This document shows positions 7,622 to 15,415 of a stretch of DNA of 61,577 bases, piece after piece. The notes below the pieces were generated by a model. That model ran no database searches. It saw only the letters and a list, made by a program, of their open reading frames with translations, and had not been told where the DNA came from. Where the stretch lies: positions 1-61,577 of the forward strand of contig NZ_JABWGN010000011.1 in assembly GCF_013363975.1 (NCBI RefSeq), given 5' to 3'. The position numbers and the translations under genes are program-made. This DNA comes from Nonomuraea montanisoli. Lineage in GTDB: Bacteria; Actinomycetota; Actinomycetes; Streptosporangiales; Streptosporangiaceae. The first letter of the stretch is position 1. Each line of letters opens with the position of its first letter.

Positions 7622-8404
7622 ATGACCGAGCTTCTCGTCGAGCGCGACCCCGACGGTGTCGTGCTGCTGACCCTGAACCGTCCCGACCGGCGCAACGCCA
7701 TGACCGACGGCATGACCGAGCAGTGGCGCACCACCATGGCCGAGCTGGCCCGCGACCGGGACGTGCGGTGCGTGGTCGTCACCGGGGCCGGGTCCGCGTT
7801 CTCCGCCGGTGGTGACCTGTCGTGGCTGGGCGAGCGGAACGTCGAGCCCGTCCCCGCGCTGCGCGACCGGATGCTGGAGTTCTACCGTTCCTGGCTGTCC
7901 ATCACGGCGCTGGAGGTGCCGACGATCGCGGCCGTCAACGGGCCCGCCGTCGGCGCGGGGCTCTGCCTGGCGCTCGCGTGCGACCTCGTGTACGCGGCCG
8001 ACGACGCCCGGCTGCTCGCGCCGTTCACCTCGCTCGGGCTGCACCCGGGCATGGCGGCCACCTATCTGCTGCCCGCCAGGGCGGGCGTCGCGCCGGCGCG
8101 GGAGATGCTGCTCACCGGAAGGGCTATTTCGGGCAGGGAGGCGGAGATTAAAGGTTTGGTAAATCGTTCATTTCCGCGAGCTGACCTCATGACGGAAGTC
8201 TCCGCCGTGGCGGGAGAGATCATCAGGAACGCTCCCGTCGCCACCCGGCTCACCAAAGTCGCTCTGGCCGCCGGCCACGCGGATCTCGAGGCCGCGCTGC
8301 GCTGGGAGGCCCTCGCACAGCCCGTGACCATGGCTTCCGCCGATCTGATGGAGGGGCTCGCGGCGCAGCGGGAAAGGCGTGTGCCCAAATTCACCGGCTC
8401 TTAA
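7622..8404 (+). CDS. enoyl-CoA hydratase/isomerase family protein
   Basis: A 260-residue crotonase-fold protein that should act on acyl-CoA thioesters. Visible are LNRPDRRNAM, the first oxyanion-hole segment SAGGDLSWL, NGPAVGAGLCLALACDLVYA (CoA and second oxyanion hole) and ISGREAEIKGLVNRSFP. Of the two catalytic glutamates of classical hydratase, the one in AREMLLTG appears present. The other (normally in FGxPEVxLG) is replaced here (APFTSLGL, Phe at the aligned position). The reaction may therefore be isomerase, hydrolase or a variant hydratase. The ATG has no Shine-Dalgarno; TACGCT ends 6 bases before it, indicating a leaderless transcript. It is monocistronic as far as can be seen. Confidence 0.92.
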   Translation: MTELLVERDPDGVVLLTLNRPDRRNAMTDGMTEQWRTTMAELARDRDVRCVVVTGAGSAFSAGGDLSWLGERNVEPVPALRDRMLEFYRSWLSITALEVPTIAAVNGPAVGAGLCLALACDLVYAADDARLLAPFTSLGLHPGMAATYLLPARAGVAPAREMLLTGRAISGREAEIKGLVNRSFPRADLMTEVSAVAGEIIRNAPVATRLTKVALAAGHADLEAALRWEALAQPVTMASADLMEGLAAQRERRVPKFTGS

Positions 8405-8471
8405 TCACCTGACCAGGAGAAACAAGCACTGCCCTCTGTGGAATTTCGCCGGTGTCGGCTAACGTGCATAT

Positions 8472-8987
8472 GTGCCCCCCGAGACAGTCGAGGTCCGTCG
8501 GAGTTCTCGTCGCCGGCGTACGGTCTCCGCATACCGCGACGGCGACAAGACGATCGTGCTCCTGCCCGCCTGGCTGACCGGTCAAGACGCGGACGAATGG
8601 GTGAGCCGGATGCTCGATCGGCTAGCGGCCAAGGAGCGCCGGAGGAAGCCGACCGACGAGGGCCTCCTCGCCCGGGCCAGGGAGCTGTCGACGAAGTTCC
8701 TCGACGGCAAGGCCGATCCGGCGAGCGTGCGCTGGGTCGACAACCAGCAGCACCGGTGGGGCTCGTGCACCCCGGAGAACGGCACGATCCGGATCTCGAC
8801 CCGGCTCAAGGGCCTGCCCGAATGGGTGATCGACTATGTGATCATCCACGAGCTGGTCCACCTGCTGGTGCCGAGCCACGGCCCCGCGTTCTGGACGCTG
8901 GTGGAGCAGTACCCGCGGGCCGAGCGGGCGCGTGGATTCCTGGAGGGCTTCTCGGCCGCCGCCCACACCGCGCCGGAGGAATGTTGA
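8472..8987 (+). CDS. YgjP/WSS-type M48-like metallopeptidase
   Basis: A 171-residue zinc protease of the YgjP/SprT-like (DUF45) group. HELVH at residues 126-130 is followed by His136 in VPSHGPAFW, giving the HExxH...H zinc site. The upstream family marker RWGSCT is at residues 95-100. The N-terminus is basic (RRSSRRRR). Bacterial members are poorly characterised; relatives act on DNA-protein crosslinks or in proteolysis. The GTG start lacks a ribosome binding site, and TAACGT (8460-8465) ends 6 bases upstream, so a leaderless start is likely. The 3' end overlaps the following gene by 7 bases. Confidence 0.9.
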   Translation: MPPETVEVRRSSRRRRTVSAYRDGDKTIVLLPAWLTGQDADEWVSRMLDRLAAKERRRKPTDEGLLARARELSTKFLDGKADPASVRWVDNQQHRWGSCTPENGTIRISTRLKGLPEWVIDYVIIHELVHLLVPSHGPAFWTLVEQYPRAERARGFLEGFSAAAHTAPEEC

Positions 8988-9586
8988 GGCGGACAGCCGC
9001 GGTTCTCGTACGGCAGAGCATGTCCGGGGCGGCCCCTGAGGGCGTGGACCCGAGGGAGTTCCTGGAGGCGGTCGCCGAGGACGCCTACGAGGTGGTCGCC
9101 GGCCTCGACCTGGTGACGCCCGTCCTGGTGACCGAGGTTCCGGGGCTCGACCACCTGGTCTGGCCGGGCACCGAGGTGATCGAGGTGCCCGAGGACGAGC
9201 CCCTGGCGGGGGTCGCGGGGCGGCTGGGCGGCGACCAGGCCGTGGTGGTGTCCGCCGACGCGCCCGACCTGCCGCCGCTGCTGATCGGCAAGCTGTTCCG
9301 CGAGCTGGGACGGGCCCAGGTGAGCGTGTGTCCCGCCGACGGCGGCGGGGCCGTCGCGATGGCGTTCGGGCTGCCGATGCCCGCGTGGGCGGGGGCCGGG
9401 CTCGACGAGGACGAGCCGGTCGCGGCGCTGCGCGCGGCGGCTCCGGGCAGGCGGACGGTGGCCACAGTGCCGGGCTGGCACCGGCTGCGGACCGCCGACG
9501 ACCTCATGCGGCTCGATCCGGGGCTGGAAGGCTGGGACAACACCCGGACGCTGTTGTCCGGGTCGGGTCTCTCCTCGCTCCGCTGA
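8981..9586 (+). CDS. GT-A nucleotidyltransferase-like protein (DUF2064/CofC-like, divergent)
   Basis: A 201-residue protein starting at ATG 8981. GGAGG immediately upstream (8975-8979) and a 7-base overlap with the metalloprotease gene indicate translational coupling. The segments ACVVVSADAPDLPP-like (VVVSADAPDLPPLLIGKLF), VCPADGGGAVAMAFG and PGWHRLRTADDLMRLD are reminiscent of the small nucleotidyltransferases of the CofC/MobA/TIGR04282 type, where the Asp of DxPD binds metal. The N-terminal nucleotide-binding loop of that family is not evident, so it may be degenerate or non-catalytic. The substrate is unknown. Confidence 0.75.
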   Translation: MLRRTAAVLVRQSMSGAAPEGVDPREFLEAVAEDAYEVVAGLDLVTPVLVTEVPGLDHLVWPGTEVIEVPEDEPLAGVAGRLGGDQAVVVSADAPDLPPLLIGKLFRELGRAQVSVCPADGGGAVAMAFGLPMPAWAGAGLDEDEPVAALRAAAPGRRTVATVPGWHRLRTADDLMRLDPGLEGWDNTRTLLSGSGLSSLR

Positions 9587-9667
9587 CCTGGCCCGACCTT
9601 CACACCCGGGCCCGTCCTTCAGGAAGCAGCCGGCGAGGAGCACGCCGATCTCGCGACGCGACGCGCG

Positions 9668-10660
9668 TCACGGTACGGCGAGCTCGGCGAAGACCGCGCG
9701 GTGGTCGGTGCCCGGCACCGTGTGGACGCTGACCTCGCGCACCCCCACCCGGTGGTCCACCAGCACGTGGTCGATCGTGATGATCGGCGGCACCTTCTTG
9801 TTGGCCGGCCACGTCGGGACCAGCCCGGCCCCCACCTGGTCGGCGGCGTCCTTGTAACCACGCGACAGCACGCCGCGCATCGGCGCGTGGTCGAGCGAGG
9901 CGTTGAAGTCGCCCGCCAGCACGCGCACCACGTCCTTGGAGGCCGACGGCAACCGGCCGAGGGCCTCGCTCCACTCCACGGCCTGGGGCCCCAGCGGCGG
10001 GTAGGGATGGACGTCGACGAACTCGATCGCCGTGCCGCCCGGCAGCGCGATCCTGGCCGCCGGCATGTGATGGCCTACGGTCGGCGCGAGCTCGGGCATC
10101 GCCACCAGCGGGTGTTTGCAGAACAGGCCGCTCCCGGTGGCGCTCCACTCGGCCTGCAGCACCCGGTGGGGCATCAGGCTCTTGAGGCCCAGCGCGTCGA
10201 GCTCCTCGACGGCGCCGGGGGTGAGCTCCTGGGTGCTCAGCACGTCCGGGTCGAGGCGGTGGACGAGGTCCATGACCGCGTACGGGTCGGCCCTGCCGAA
10301 CAGCATGTTGAGCGTGAGGACCCGCAGCGGCCGGCCGGGGGTGGCGTCGGCCGTGCCGAGCGCCCGGGGCAGGACGCTGGCGCCGAGCGCGGCCGTCGCG
10401 ACGAGGGCGACGGCCGTGGCGGCGCGCCTGCGGCCCAGCGCGGCCAGGAGGAGCGGGATCAGGGAGCCCGCCGCGACGTACGGCGTGGCGGTCATGAGCT
10501 GCGTCGGCAGCGAACCGCGTTCGAGGCCGGCGACCCTGGTCACGGCCCACGCCGCGAACGGCGTCACGGCCAGCCACGTCAGCGTGGCGGGCAGCCGGCG
10601 GCGCCGCTTGGCGGCGGTGACGATCGTGCCTCCGACGGTGCTGTCGGCTGAGATCCCCAC
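9668..10660 (-). CDS. membrane-anchored endonuclease/exonuclease/phosphatase family protein
   Basis: A 330-residue protein. Residues about 22-110 contain three hydrophobic segments (TWLAVTPFAAWAVT, AAGSLIPLLLAALG, AVALVATAALGASVL). An EEP-fold catalytic domain follows: RVLTLNMLFGRADP, DVLSTQELTP, VDVHPYPP, LAGDFNASLDHAPM and IDHVLVDHRV...TDHRAVFAEL. All key acids, Asn and His residues of the fold are present. It probably cleaves phosphodiesters or phosphoesters at the outer membrane face; the substrate is unknown. The start is GTG 10660 behind AAGGGGA. It is convergent with the nucleotidyltransferase-like gene. Confidence 0.9.
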   Translation of the reverse strand: MGISADSTVGGTIVTAAKRRRRLPATLTWLAVTPFAAWAVTRVAGLERGSLPTQLMTATPYVAAGSLIPLLLAALGRRRAATAVALVATAALGASVLPRALGTADATPGRPLRVLTLNMLFGRADPYAVMDLVHRLDPDVLSTQELTPGAVEELDALGLKSLMPHRVLQAEWSATGSGLFCKHPLVAMPELAPTVGHHMPAARIALPGGTAIEFVDVHPYPPLGPQAVEWSEALGRLPSASKDVVRVLAGDFNASLDHAPMRGVLSRGYKDAADQVGAGLVPTWPANKKVPPIITIDHVLVDHRVGVREVSVHTVPGTDHRAVFAELAVP

Positions 10661-10723
10661 ATCTTCCCCTTTGGACCGTTCCTAACCTGGGCCGGACGCC
10701 GCAGGCGTGGAACGGTACGGACT

Positions 10724-11296
10724 CTAGCCGGACACCTGTGAACGTGGTGTAAGACGTGACAGGAGAATGTCCCTTCCGCGTGCCGCGAGGCGGCGGGTGG
10801 CCTCGTCCGACAGCTCCGGGATCTCGTCGACGGGGAACCAGCGCAGGTCCAGCGACTCGTCGCTGATGACCGCCTCGGCGCCGGGCGGCGCCACGGCGGC
10901 GTACTCGACGTCGAGGTGCCAGCTCCGCGGCGGATGGCACCACACCTCGTGCCGGTCGAGCGCCAGCGGGCCCGGCAGCAGCTCCAGGCCCGGGATGCCG
11001 GACTCCTCGATGGCCTCGCGCAGGGCGACGGCGGCCAGCGAGGAGTCGGACGGCTCGCAGTGGCCGCCCATCGGCAGCCACATGCCGGCCTTGGGGTGCA
11101 GGGTGAGCAGCACCCGCCCGCCGTCGTGCGACAGCACCGCCGTGGTGGCCGTGAGGTGGCCGGGCACGCAGGCGCGCAGCATCGCGTCGTCGTGGTCACG
11201 CAGGTGGTCGAGGAACCCTACGCGGAGCCGTTCCTCCTCGGCGGTGGGCGCCGTCCAGCCGGACAGGACGGCCACCGCGTCGCCGTGCAGGCTCAC
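10724..11296 (-). CDS. Nudix hydrolase
   Basis: A 190-residue Nudix protein that should hydrolyse a nucleoside diphosphate-X compound. The Nudix box reads GGHCEPSDSSLAAVALREAI followed by EESGI; it fits GX5EX7REUXEEXGU except that the first Glu is Asp. Flanking strands VLLTLHPKAGMWLPMGG and LRWFPVDEIPEL are typical. The GTG at 11296 overlaps the TGA of the upstream DUF2342 gene in a GTGA arrangement, so translation is coupled. This pair with the upstream zincin gene is a common actinomycete arrangement as I recall. Confidence 0.92.
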   Translation of the reverse strand: MSLHGDAVAVLSGWTAPTAEEERLRVGFLDHLRDHDDAMLRACVPGHLTATTAVLSHDGGRVLLTLHPKAGMWLPMGGHCEPSDSSLAAVALREAIEESGIPGLELLPGPLALDRHEVWCHPPRSWHLDVEYAAVAPPGAEAVISDESLDLRWFPVDEIPELSDEATRRLAARGRDILLSRLTPRSQVSG

Positions 11297-12570
11297 TTCT
11301 GGTCGTCCTCGCCCTTCTCCTCGTCCTTCGTCTCTCCCTGCCCGCCTTCGAGCTGTGAGATGTCCCACGCCGACTCGCCGCGGACGAACGCCTCGGGGTC
11401 GTCGAGGTCGTCGGCCGACGGCATCAGGTCGGGGTGGGACCACATCGCGTCGCGCCCGTCGACGCCGCGCGCCTCGCGGACCGCCTCCCACAGCGCGGCG
11501 GCCTCGCGCAGCCGCCGGGGACGCAGTTCGAGGCCCACGAGGGTGCCGAAGGTCAGCTCGGCCGGGCCGCCGGTGGCGCGGCGCCGGCGTACGGTCTCGG
11601 CGAGAGCGCCGGCCGAGGGCAGCTTGCCCTCGGCGGCGTGGCCGGCCACGGTGGCGACCCAGCCCTCGACCAGGGCGAGCGCGGTCTCCAGGCGGGCCAG
11701 GGCGGCCTTCTGCCGCTCGGTCTCCTCGGGCTTGAGCAGGCCGCCGCCGCTCAGGGCCTCCTGGATGGCCTGGGGGTTGCTGACGTCGAGCCCGCGGATC
11801 TGCTCCTCCAGGGCGGAGGTGTCGACCGTGATGCCCCGCGCGTACTCCTCGACCGCGCCCAGCAGGTGGGCGCGCAGCCACGGCACATGCTGGAACAGCC
11901 GGTGGTGCGCGGCCTCGCGCAGCGCCAGGTACAGGCGGATCTCGTCGGCCGGCAGCTCCAGCCCCTGGCTGAAGGAGGCGATGCCGCCGGGCAGCAGCGC
12001 GGCCCGGTCGGACAGCGGCAGGCCGATGTCGGTGGTGCCGATCACCTCGCGCGCCAGCGAGCCGAGGGCCTGGCCGATCTGCTGGCCGACCATCATGCCG
12101 CCCATCTGCTTGAGCATGCCCATGAGCGGCCCGGCCATCTGCTGGGCCTCGGGCGGCAGGCCCGAGCCGCCGAGCGCGCCGCCCATGGTCTCGACCATGC
12201 GCGCCGCGATCGGCTCGCACAGCGTGCGCCAGACGGGGATCGTGTTCTCGATCCACTCGGAACGGCTCCACGCCTCGGGGGCGCCGACGCCGCTGGGCAG
12301 CGTGGTGGCCTCGTTGAGCCACAGGTCGGCCAGGCGCAGGGCCTCGACGATCTGCCGGCGCTCTCCCTCCATGACGCTGGGATCGCCCTCGGCCACCACG
12401 GCGTGACGGGCGATGTTCTTGGCCATGTCCCAGTTGACCGGGCCGGATCCCTGGGGCGCCGACAGCATGTCGGCGAACTGGCGCATCGCCTGAGCCATCT
12501 GCTCAGGGTCGCCGAACATGGCGAACGGGTTTTCGTTGGGGTCGTTTTCGCGACCTGGCAGGTCAGTCAC
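11293..12570 (-). CDS. zinc-dependent metalloprotease-like protein (DUF2342)
   Basis: A 425-residue protein of the DUF2342/TIGR03624 zincin-like family (annotated in places as putative hydrolase or F420-associated). Recognisable parts are the Met/Gly-rich segment MAGPLMGMLKQMGGMMVGQQ (a probable membrane-associating stretch), LPLSDRAALLPGGIASF, LALREAAHHRLFQHVPWL (putative metal site) and LRPRRLREAAALWEAV. A highly charged tail follows. The start is GTG 12570 with GAGG 8 bases upstream. It is divergent from the epimerase-like gene. The protease activity is a family prediction, not demonstrated here. Confidence 0.88.
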   Translation of the reverse strand: MTDLPGRENDPNENPFAMFGDPEQMAQAMRQFADMLSAPQGSGPVNWDMAKNIARHAVVAEGDPSVMEGERRQIVEALRLADLWLNEATTLPSGVGAPEAWSRSEWIENTIPVWRTLCEPIAARMVETMGGALGGSGLPPEAQQMAGPLMGMLKQMGGMMVGQQIGQALGSLAREVIGTTDIGLPLSDRAALLPGGIASFSQGLELPADEIRLYLALREAAHHRLFQHVPWLRAHLLGAVEEYARGITVDTSALEEQIRGLDVSNPQAIQEALSGGGLLKPEETERQKAALARLETALALVEGWVATVAGHAAEGKLPSAGALAETVRRRRATGGPAELTFGTLVGLELRPRRLREAAALWEAVREARGVDGRDAMWSHPDLMPSADDLDDPEAFVRGESAWDISQLEGGQGETKDEEKGEDDQK

Positions 12571-12652
12571 CGCTCTACCTCGTGCAGGATGGAGGAGTCC
12601 ACATCCGCCACGTTAGTCGTCCTGCGGCGGATCAGTGCAAAGTGAGGACCTG

Positions 12653-13723
12653 GTGCCTACCTCGAAACGCCCGCGCCAACCAGTCGTCGCCGTCACCGGC
12701 GCGGCCTCAGGGCTGGGCCGCGAGCTGCTCGCAAGGCTCGTATCCTCCGCGGATTTCCGCAGGGTGGTGGCCATTGACGAGGAGCGCGGCGACGTCCGGG
12801 AGGCGACCTGGAGAGTCATCGACGTCCGGGATCCGCTCTTGGCGAACCGGATCTCCGACATCGACGTCATCGTCCACCTGGCCGGTGACTACGCGGTCGA
12901 CTCCGACCCGCGTGAGCGCCGCGCGTACAACCTGAGGGCCGCGCAGACCGTGCTCACGGCCGCCGCCGCCGCGCGCGTGCGGCGGGTGGTGCTGGTCACG
13001 AGCGCGATGGTCTACGGGGCTGCGCCGGAGAACGACGTACCGTTGCCGGAGGACGCCGCGGTGGCGGCCGAGCCCGACACGGGGGTCGTGGGCGACTACC
13101 TGGAGATCGAGGCGCTCGCGCGGCGGTCGCTGCGCAGCCATCCCGGTCTGGAGGTGACGGTGCTGCGGCCCGCGGCGGTCGTGGGCCCCGGCGTCGACAC
13201 GGTCATCACCCGCCATTTCGAGTCGCCGCGGCTGCTGACGGTCAAGGGCTGCTCGCCGCGCTGGCAGTTCTGCCACCTGGACGACCTGGTGTCGGCGCTG
13301 GAGCTGGCGGCGCGGGGCGTGGTGACGGGCGTGGTCGGGGTCGGCTCCGACGGCTGGCTGGAGCAGGAGCAGGTCGAGGAGATGTCGGGGCTGCGCAGGT
13401 TCGAGCTGCCGGCCGGGCTGACGTTCGGCACCGCGCAGCGGCTGCACCGGCTGGGCATCACCCCGGCGCCGGCCACCGACCTGCACTACGTCGTCTACCC
13501 GTGGGTGGTCGACTGCGCCCGGCTGCGCGAGGCGGGCTGGAAGCCGTCGTGGACCAACGAGGCCGCCTTCAAGCAGCTCCTGGAGCTGCGCGAGAAGGCG
13601 ACGACCGTGGTCGGCAGGCGTCTGCCGGTCAAGGAGGCCACGCTCACCGCGGCGGGCGCGACGGTCGCCGTCATCGGCACGGCCGCCATCGTGCGCCAGG
13701 TCCGCCGCAAGCGCCGCCAGTGA
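12653..13723 (+). CDS. NAD-dependent epimerase/dehydratase-like membrane-anchored protein
   Basis: A 356-residue extended-SDR-like protein with the Rossmann start VVAVTGAASGLGRELLARL, an acidic residue after strand 2 (VAIDEERGD), DVIVHLAGDYAVD and LVTSAMVYGAAPEN. The usual YxxxK is not obvious (GDYLEIEALARR, with Lys absent), so catalysis is doubtful. Next come VLRPAAVVGPG and, at the C-terminus, one hydrophobic segment (AAGATVAVIGTAAIV) followed by a basic end (RQVRRKRRQ), suggesting a tail anchor. GTG 12653 is preferred because GTGAGGAC lies just upstream; an in-frame GTG at 12635 is the alternative. Confidence 0.85.
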   Translation: MPTSKRPRQPVVAVTGAASGLGRELLARLVSSADFRRVVAIDEERGDVREATWRVIDVRDPLLANRISDIDVIVHLAGDYAVDSDPRERRAYNLRAAQTVLTAAAAARVRRVVLVTSAMVYGAAPENDVPLPEDAAVAAEPDTGVVGDYLEIEALARRSLRSHPGLEVTVLRPAAVVGPGVDTVITRHFESPRLLTVKGCSPRWQFCHLDDLVSALELAARGVVTGVVGVGSDGWLEQEQVEEMSGLRRFELPAGLTFGTAQRLHRLGITPAPATDLHYVVYPWVVDCARLREAGWKPSWTNEAAFKQLLELREKATTVVGRRLPVKEATLTAAGATVAVIGTAAIVRQVRRKRRQ

Positions 13724-13826
13724 CCGCCAGAGCATCAGTGACGGCAGAGCATCGGTGACGGGCGTCCACGAGGTCCGCCGCGAGTACCGCCGGTGAGGGC
13801 GCGGGCCGGTTCGGTAGGCTTTCGTC

Positions 13827-14252
13827 GTGGACGTCATCCGGTTGCTCGGCATACGTGACACCTCGCTCTCCGTGGAGGAGGTGCTCGCCGCCGTGGGCGA
13901 CCACGCCGCCGGTGGCACGACGCTGTTCGTCGGCACCGTACGCGAGCAGGACCACGGCAAGCCGGTGACCCGCCTGTCCTACTCCGCGCATCCGACGGCC
14001 GAGGCCGAGCTGCGGCGCGTGGCCGAGAAGGTCGCGGCCGACTTCCCCGTCACGGCGCTCGCGGCCGTCCACCGGGTCGGCGACCTGGAGCTGGGCGACA
14101 TCGCGGTGATCGTCGCCGTGGCGACGCCGCACCGCGGCGAGGCGTTCGCCGCCTCCCGCAGACTCATAGACGACCTCAAGGCCGAGGTGCCGATCTGGAA
14201 ACATCAGGTGTTCGCCGACGGCTCGGCCGAGTGGGTCGGCGCCTGCGAATAA
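13827..14252 (+). CDS. moaE: molybdopterin synthase catalytic subunit MoaE
   Basis: A 141-residue MoaE. It transfers sulphur from MoaD thiocarboxylate to precursor Z to make molybdopterin. Diagnostic segments are TLFVGTVREQDHGK, AVHRVGDLELGD and VPIWKHQVF. Lys118 and Lys125 correspond to the catalytic lysines of the family (119 and 126 in E. coli). The GTG start has no Shine-Dalgarno; TAGGCT (13815-13820) ends 6 bases before it, so a leaderless mRNA is likely. No other moa gene is adjacent, though the sulphur-activating MoeZ gene lies at 58.6-59.8 kb. Confidence 0.95.
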   Translation: MDVIRLLGIRDTSLSVEEVLAAVGDHAAGGTTLFVGTVREQDHGKPVTRLSYSAHPTAEAELRRVAEKVAADFPVTALAAVHRVGDLELGDIAVIVAVATPHRGEAFAASRRLIDDLKAEVPIWKHQVFADGSAEWVGACE

Positions 14253-14262
14253 GCTCGTCCTC

Positions 14263-15309
14263 ATGTCGCGTCGCGCCTTGACCCTGCTGGTTGCGGGCTT
14301 CCTCGTGCTCACTCTCGGCGTCATGGGCGCGGTGATGAAGGTGCCGTACGTGGTGCTGAGCCCGGGGCCGACCGAGAACACGATCGGCGTGGTCGACAAG
14401 AAGCCCGTGATCAGCATTACAGGCCGGCAGACCTATCCGACCAGCGGTCAGCTCAACCTCGTCACCGTCGCCTACCAGGGCGGGCCGAGCAGCCAGATCG
14501 ACCTGCTGACCGCGCTGCGCGGCTGGATCGACCCGACCGTCGCCGTGGTGCCCGAGTCGACGATCTTCCCCGACACCCGCTCGCAGCAGCAGGTCGAGGA
14601 GGAGAACACCGTCGAGATGGCCAACTCGCAGGACTACGCGAAGGCCGCGGCGCTCACCGAGCTGAAGATCCCGTACAGCACGGCCGTGTCGGTGGTGTCC
14701 ACCGAGAAGGGCAAGCCGGCCGACGGCAGGCTGCGCAAGGGCGACGAGATCACCGCGGTCGGCGGCAAGCCGGTCGGCGACGTGGAGGGCATCTCCGAGG
14801 CGGTCAAGGCGGTCGAGCCCGGCCGCGACGTGACGTTCGCCATCACCCGCGGCCAGGACAAGCTCGACGTCACCGTGCCGACCGTGCGGGGCGCCGGGGG
14901 CAAGACGGTCGTCGGCATGATGATGCAGGCGAAGTACAAGTTCCCGTTCGACGTCGCCATCAACGTGGGCGACGTCGGCGGGCCGAGCGCCGGGCTGATG
15001 TTCTCGCTCGGCATCCTCGACAAGCTCACGCCGGGGGAGCTGACCGGCGGCAAGGACATCGCCGGGACCGGCACCATCGACCCGTCCGGCGCGGTCGGCC
15101 CGATCGGCGGGATCGCTCAGAAGATGGTCGGCGCGCGCAAGGCCGGGGCGACCGTCTTCCTGACGCCGGCCGACAACTGCGCGGAGGCCATGAAGGCCGT
15201 TCCCGACGGGTTGCGCCTGGTCAAGGCCACTTCACTGCACGAGGCGGTGCAGGCTCTGGACGCCCTCCGCACGGGTAAGGGACAGGTGCCGGCCTGCTCC
15301 GCCGGATGA
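14263..15309 (+). CDS. membrane-anchored PDZ / Lon-like S16 protease (YlbL family)
   Basis: A 348-residue protein. An N-terminal signal anchor (residues 5-25) is followed by a conserved extracytoplasmic part (YVVLSPGPTENT) and a PDZ domain (about 130-205, with LRKGDEITAVGGKPV). A Lon-type S16 catalytic domain completes it, with Ser242 in GGPSAGL and Lys287 in GIAQKMVGA as the catalytic dyad. It probably degrades envelope or secreted proteins. The ATG lies 10 bases after the moaE stop; TAAGCT spanning that stop (14250-14255) could drive a separate leaderless transcript. The UPF0182 gene follows, the same pairing as Rv3194c/Rv3193c in mycobacteria, from memory. Confidence 0.93.
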   Translation: MSRRALTLLVAGFLVLTLGVMGAVMKVPYVVLSPGPTENTIGVVDKKPVISITGRQTYPTSGQLNLVTVAYQGGPSSQIDLLTALRGWIDPTVAVVPESTIFPDTRSQQQVEEENTVEMANSQDYAKAAALTELKIPYSTAVSVVSTEKGKPADGRLRKGDEITAVGGKPVGDVEGISEAVKAVEPGRDVTFAITRGQDKLDVTVPTVRGAGGKTVVGMMMQAKYKFPFDVAINVGDVGGPSAGLMFSLGILDKLTPGELTGGKDIAGTGTIDPSGAVGPIGGIAQKMVGARKAGATVFLTPADNCAEAMKAVPDGLRLVKATSLHEAVQALDALRTGKGQVPACSAG

Positions 15310-15415
15310 CGCCTGATGAAACTTCCGCCGATCGCCGTGCGTTAGTCGAAGGGCTGGCACAGCGGTGTAGGTTGCCAGACACGGACCGTTTGTTCACCAC
15401 GACGAGGGGTTGGCC

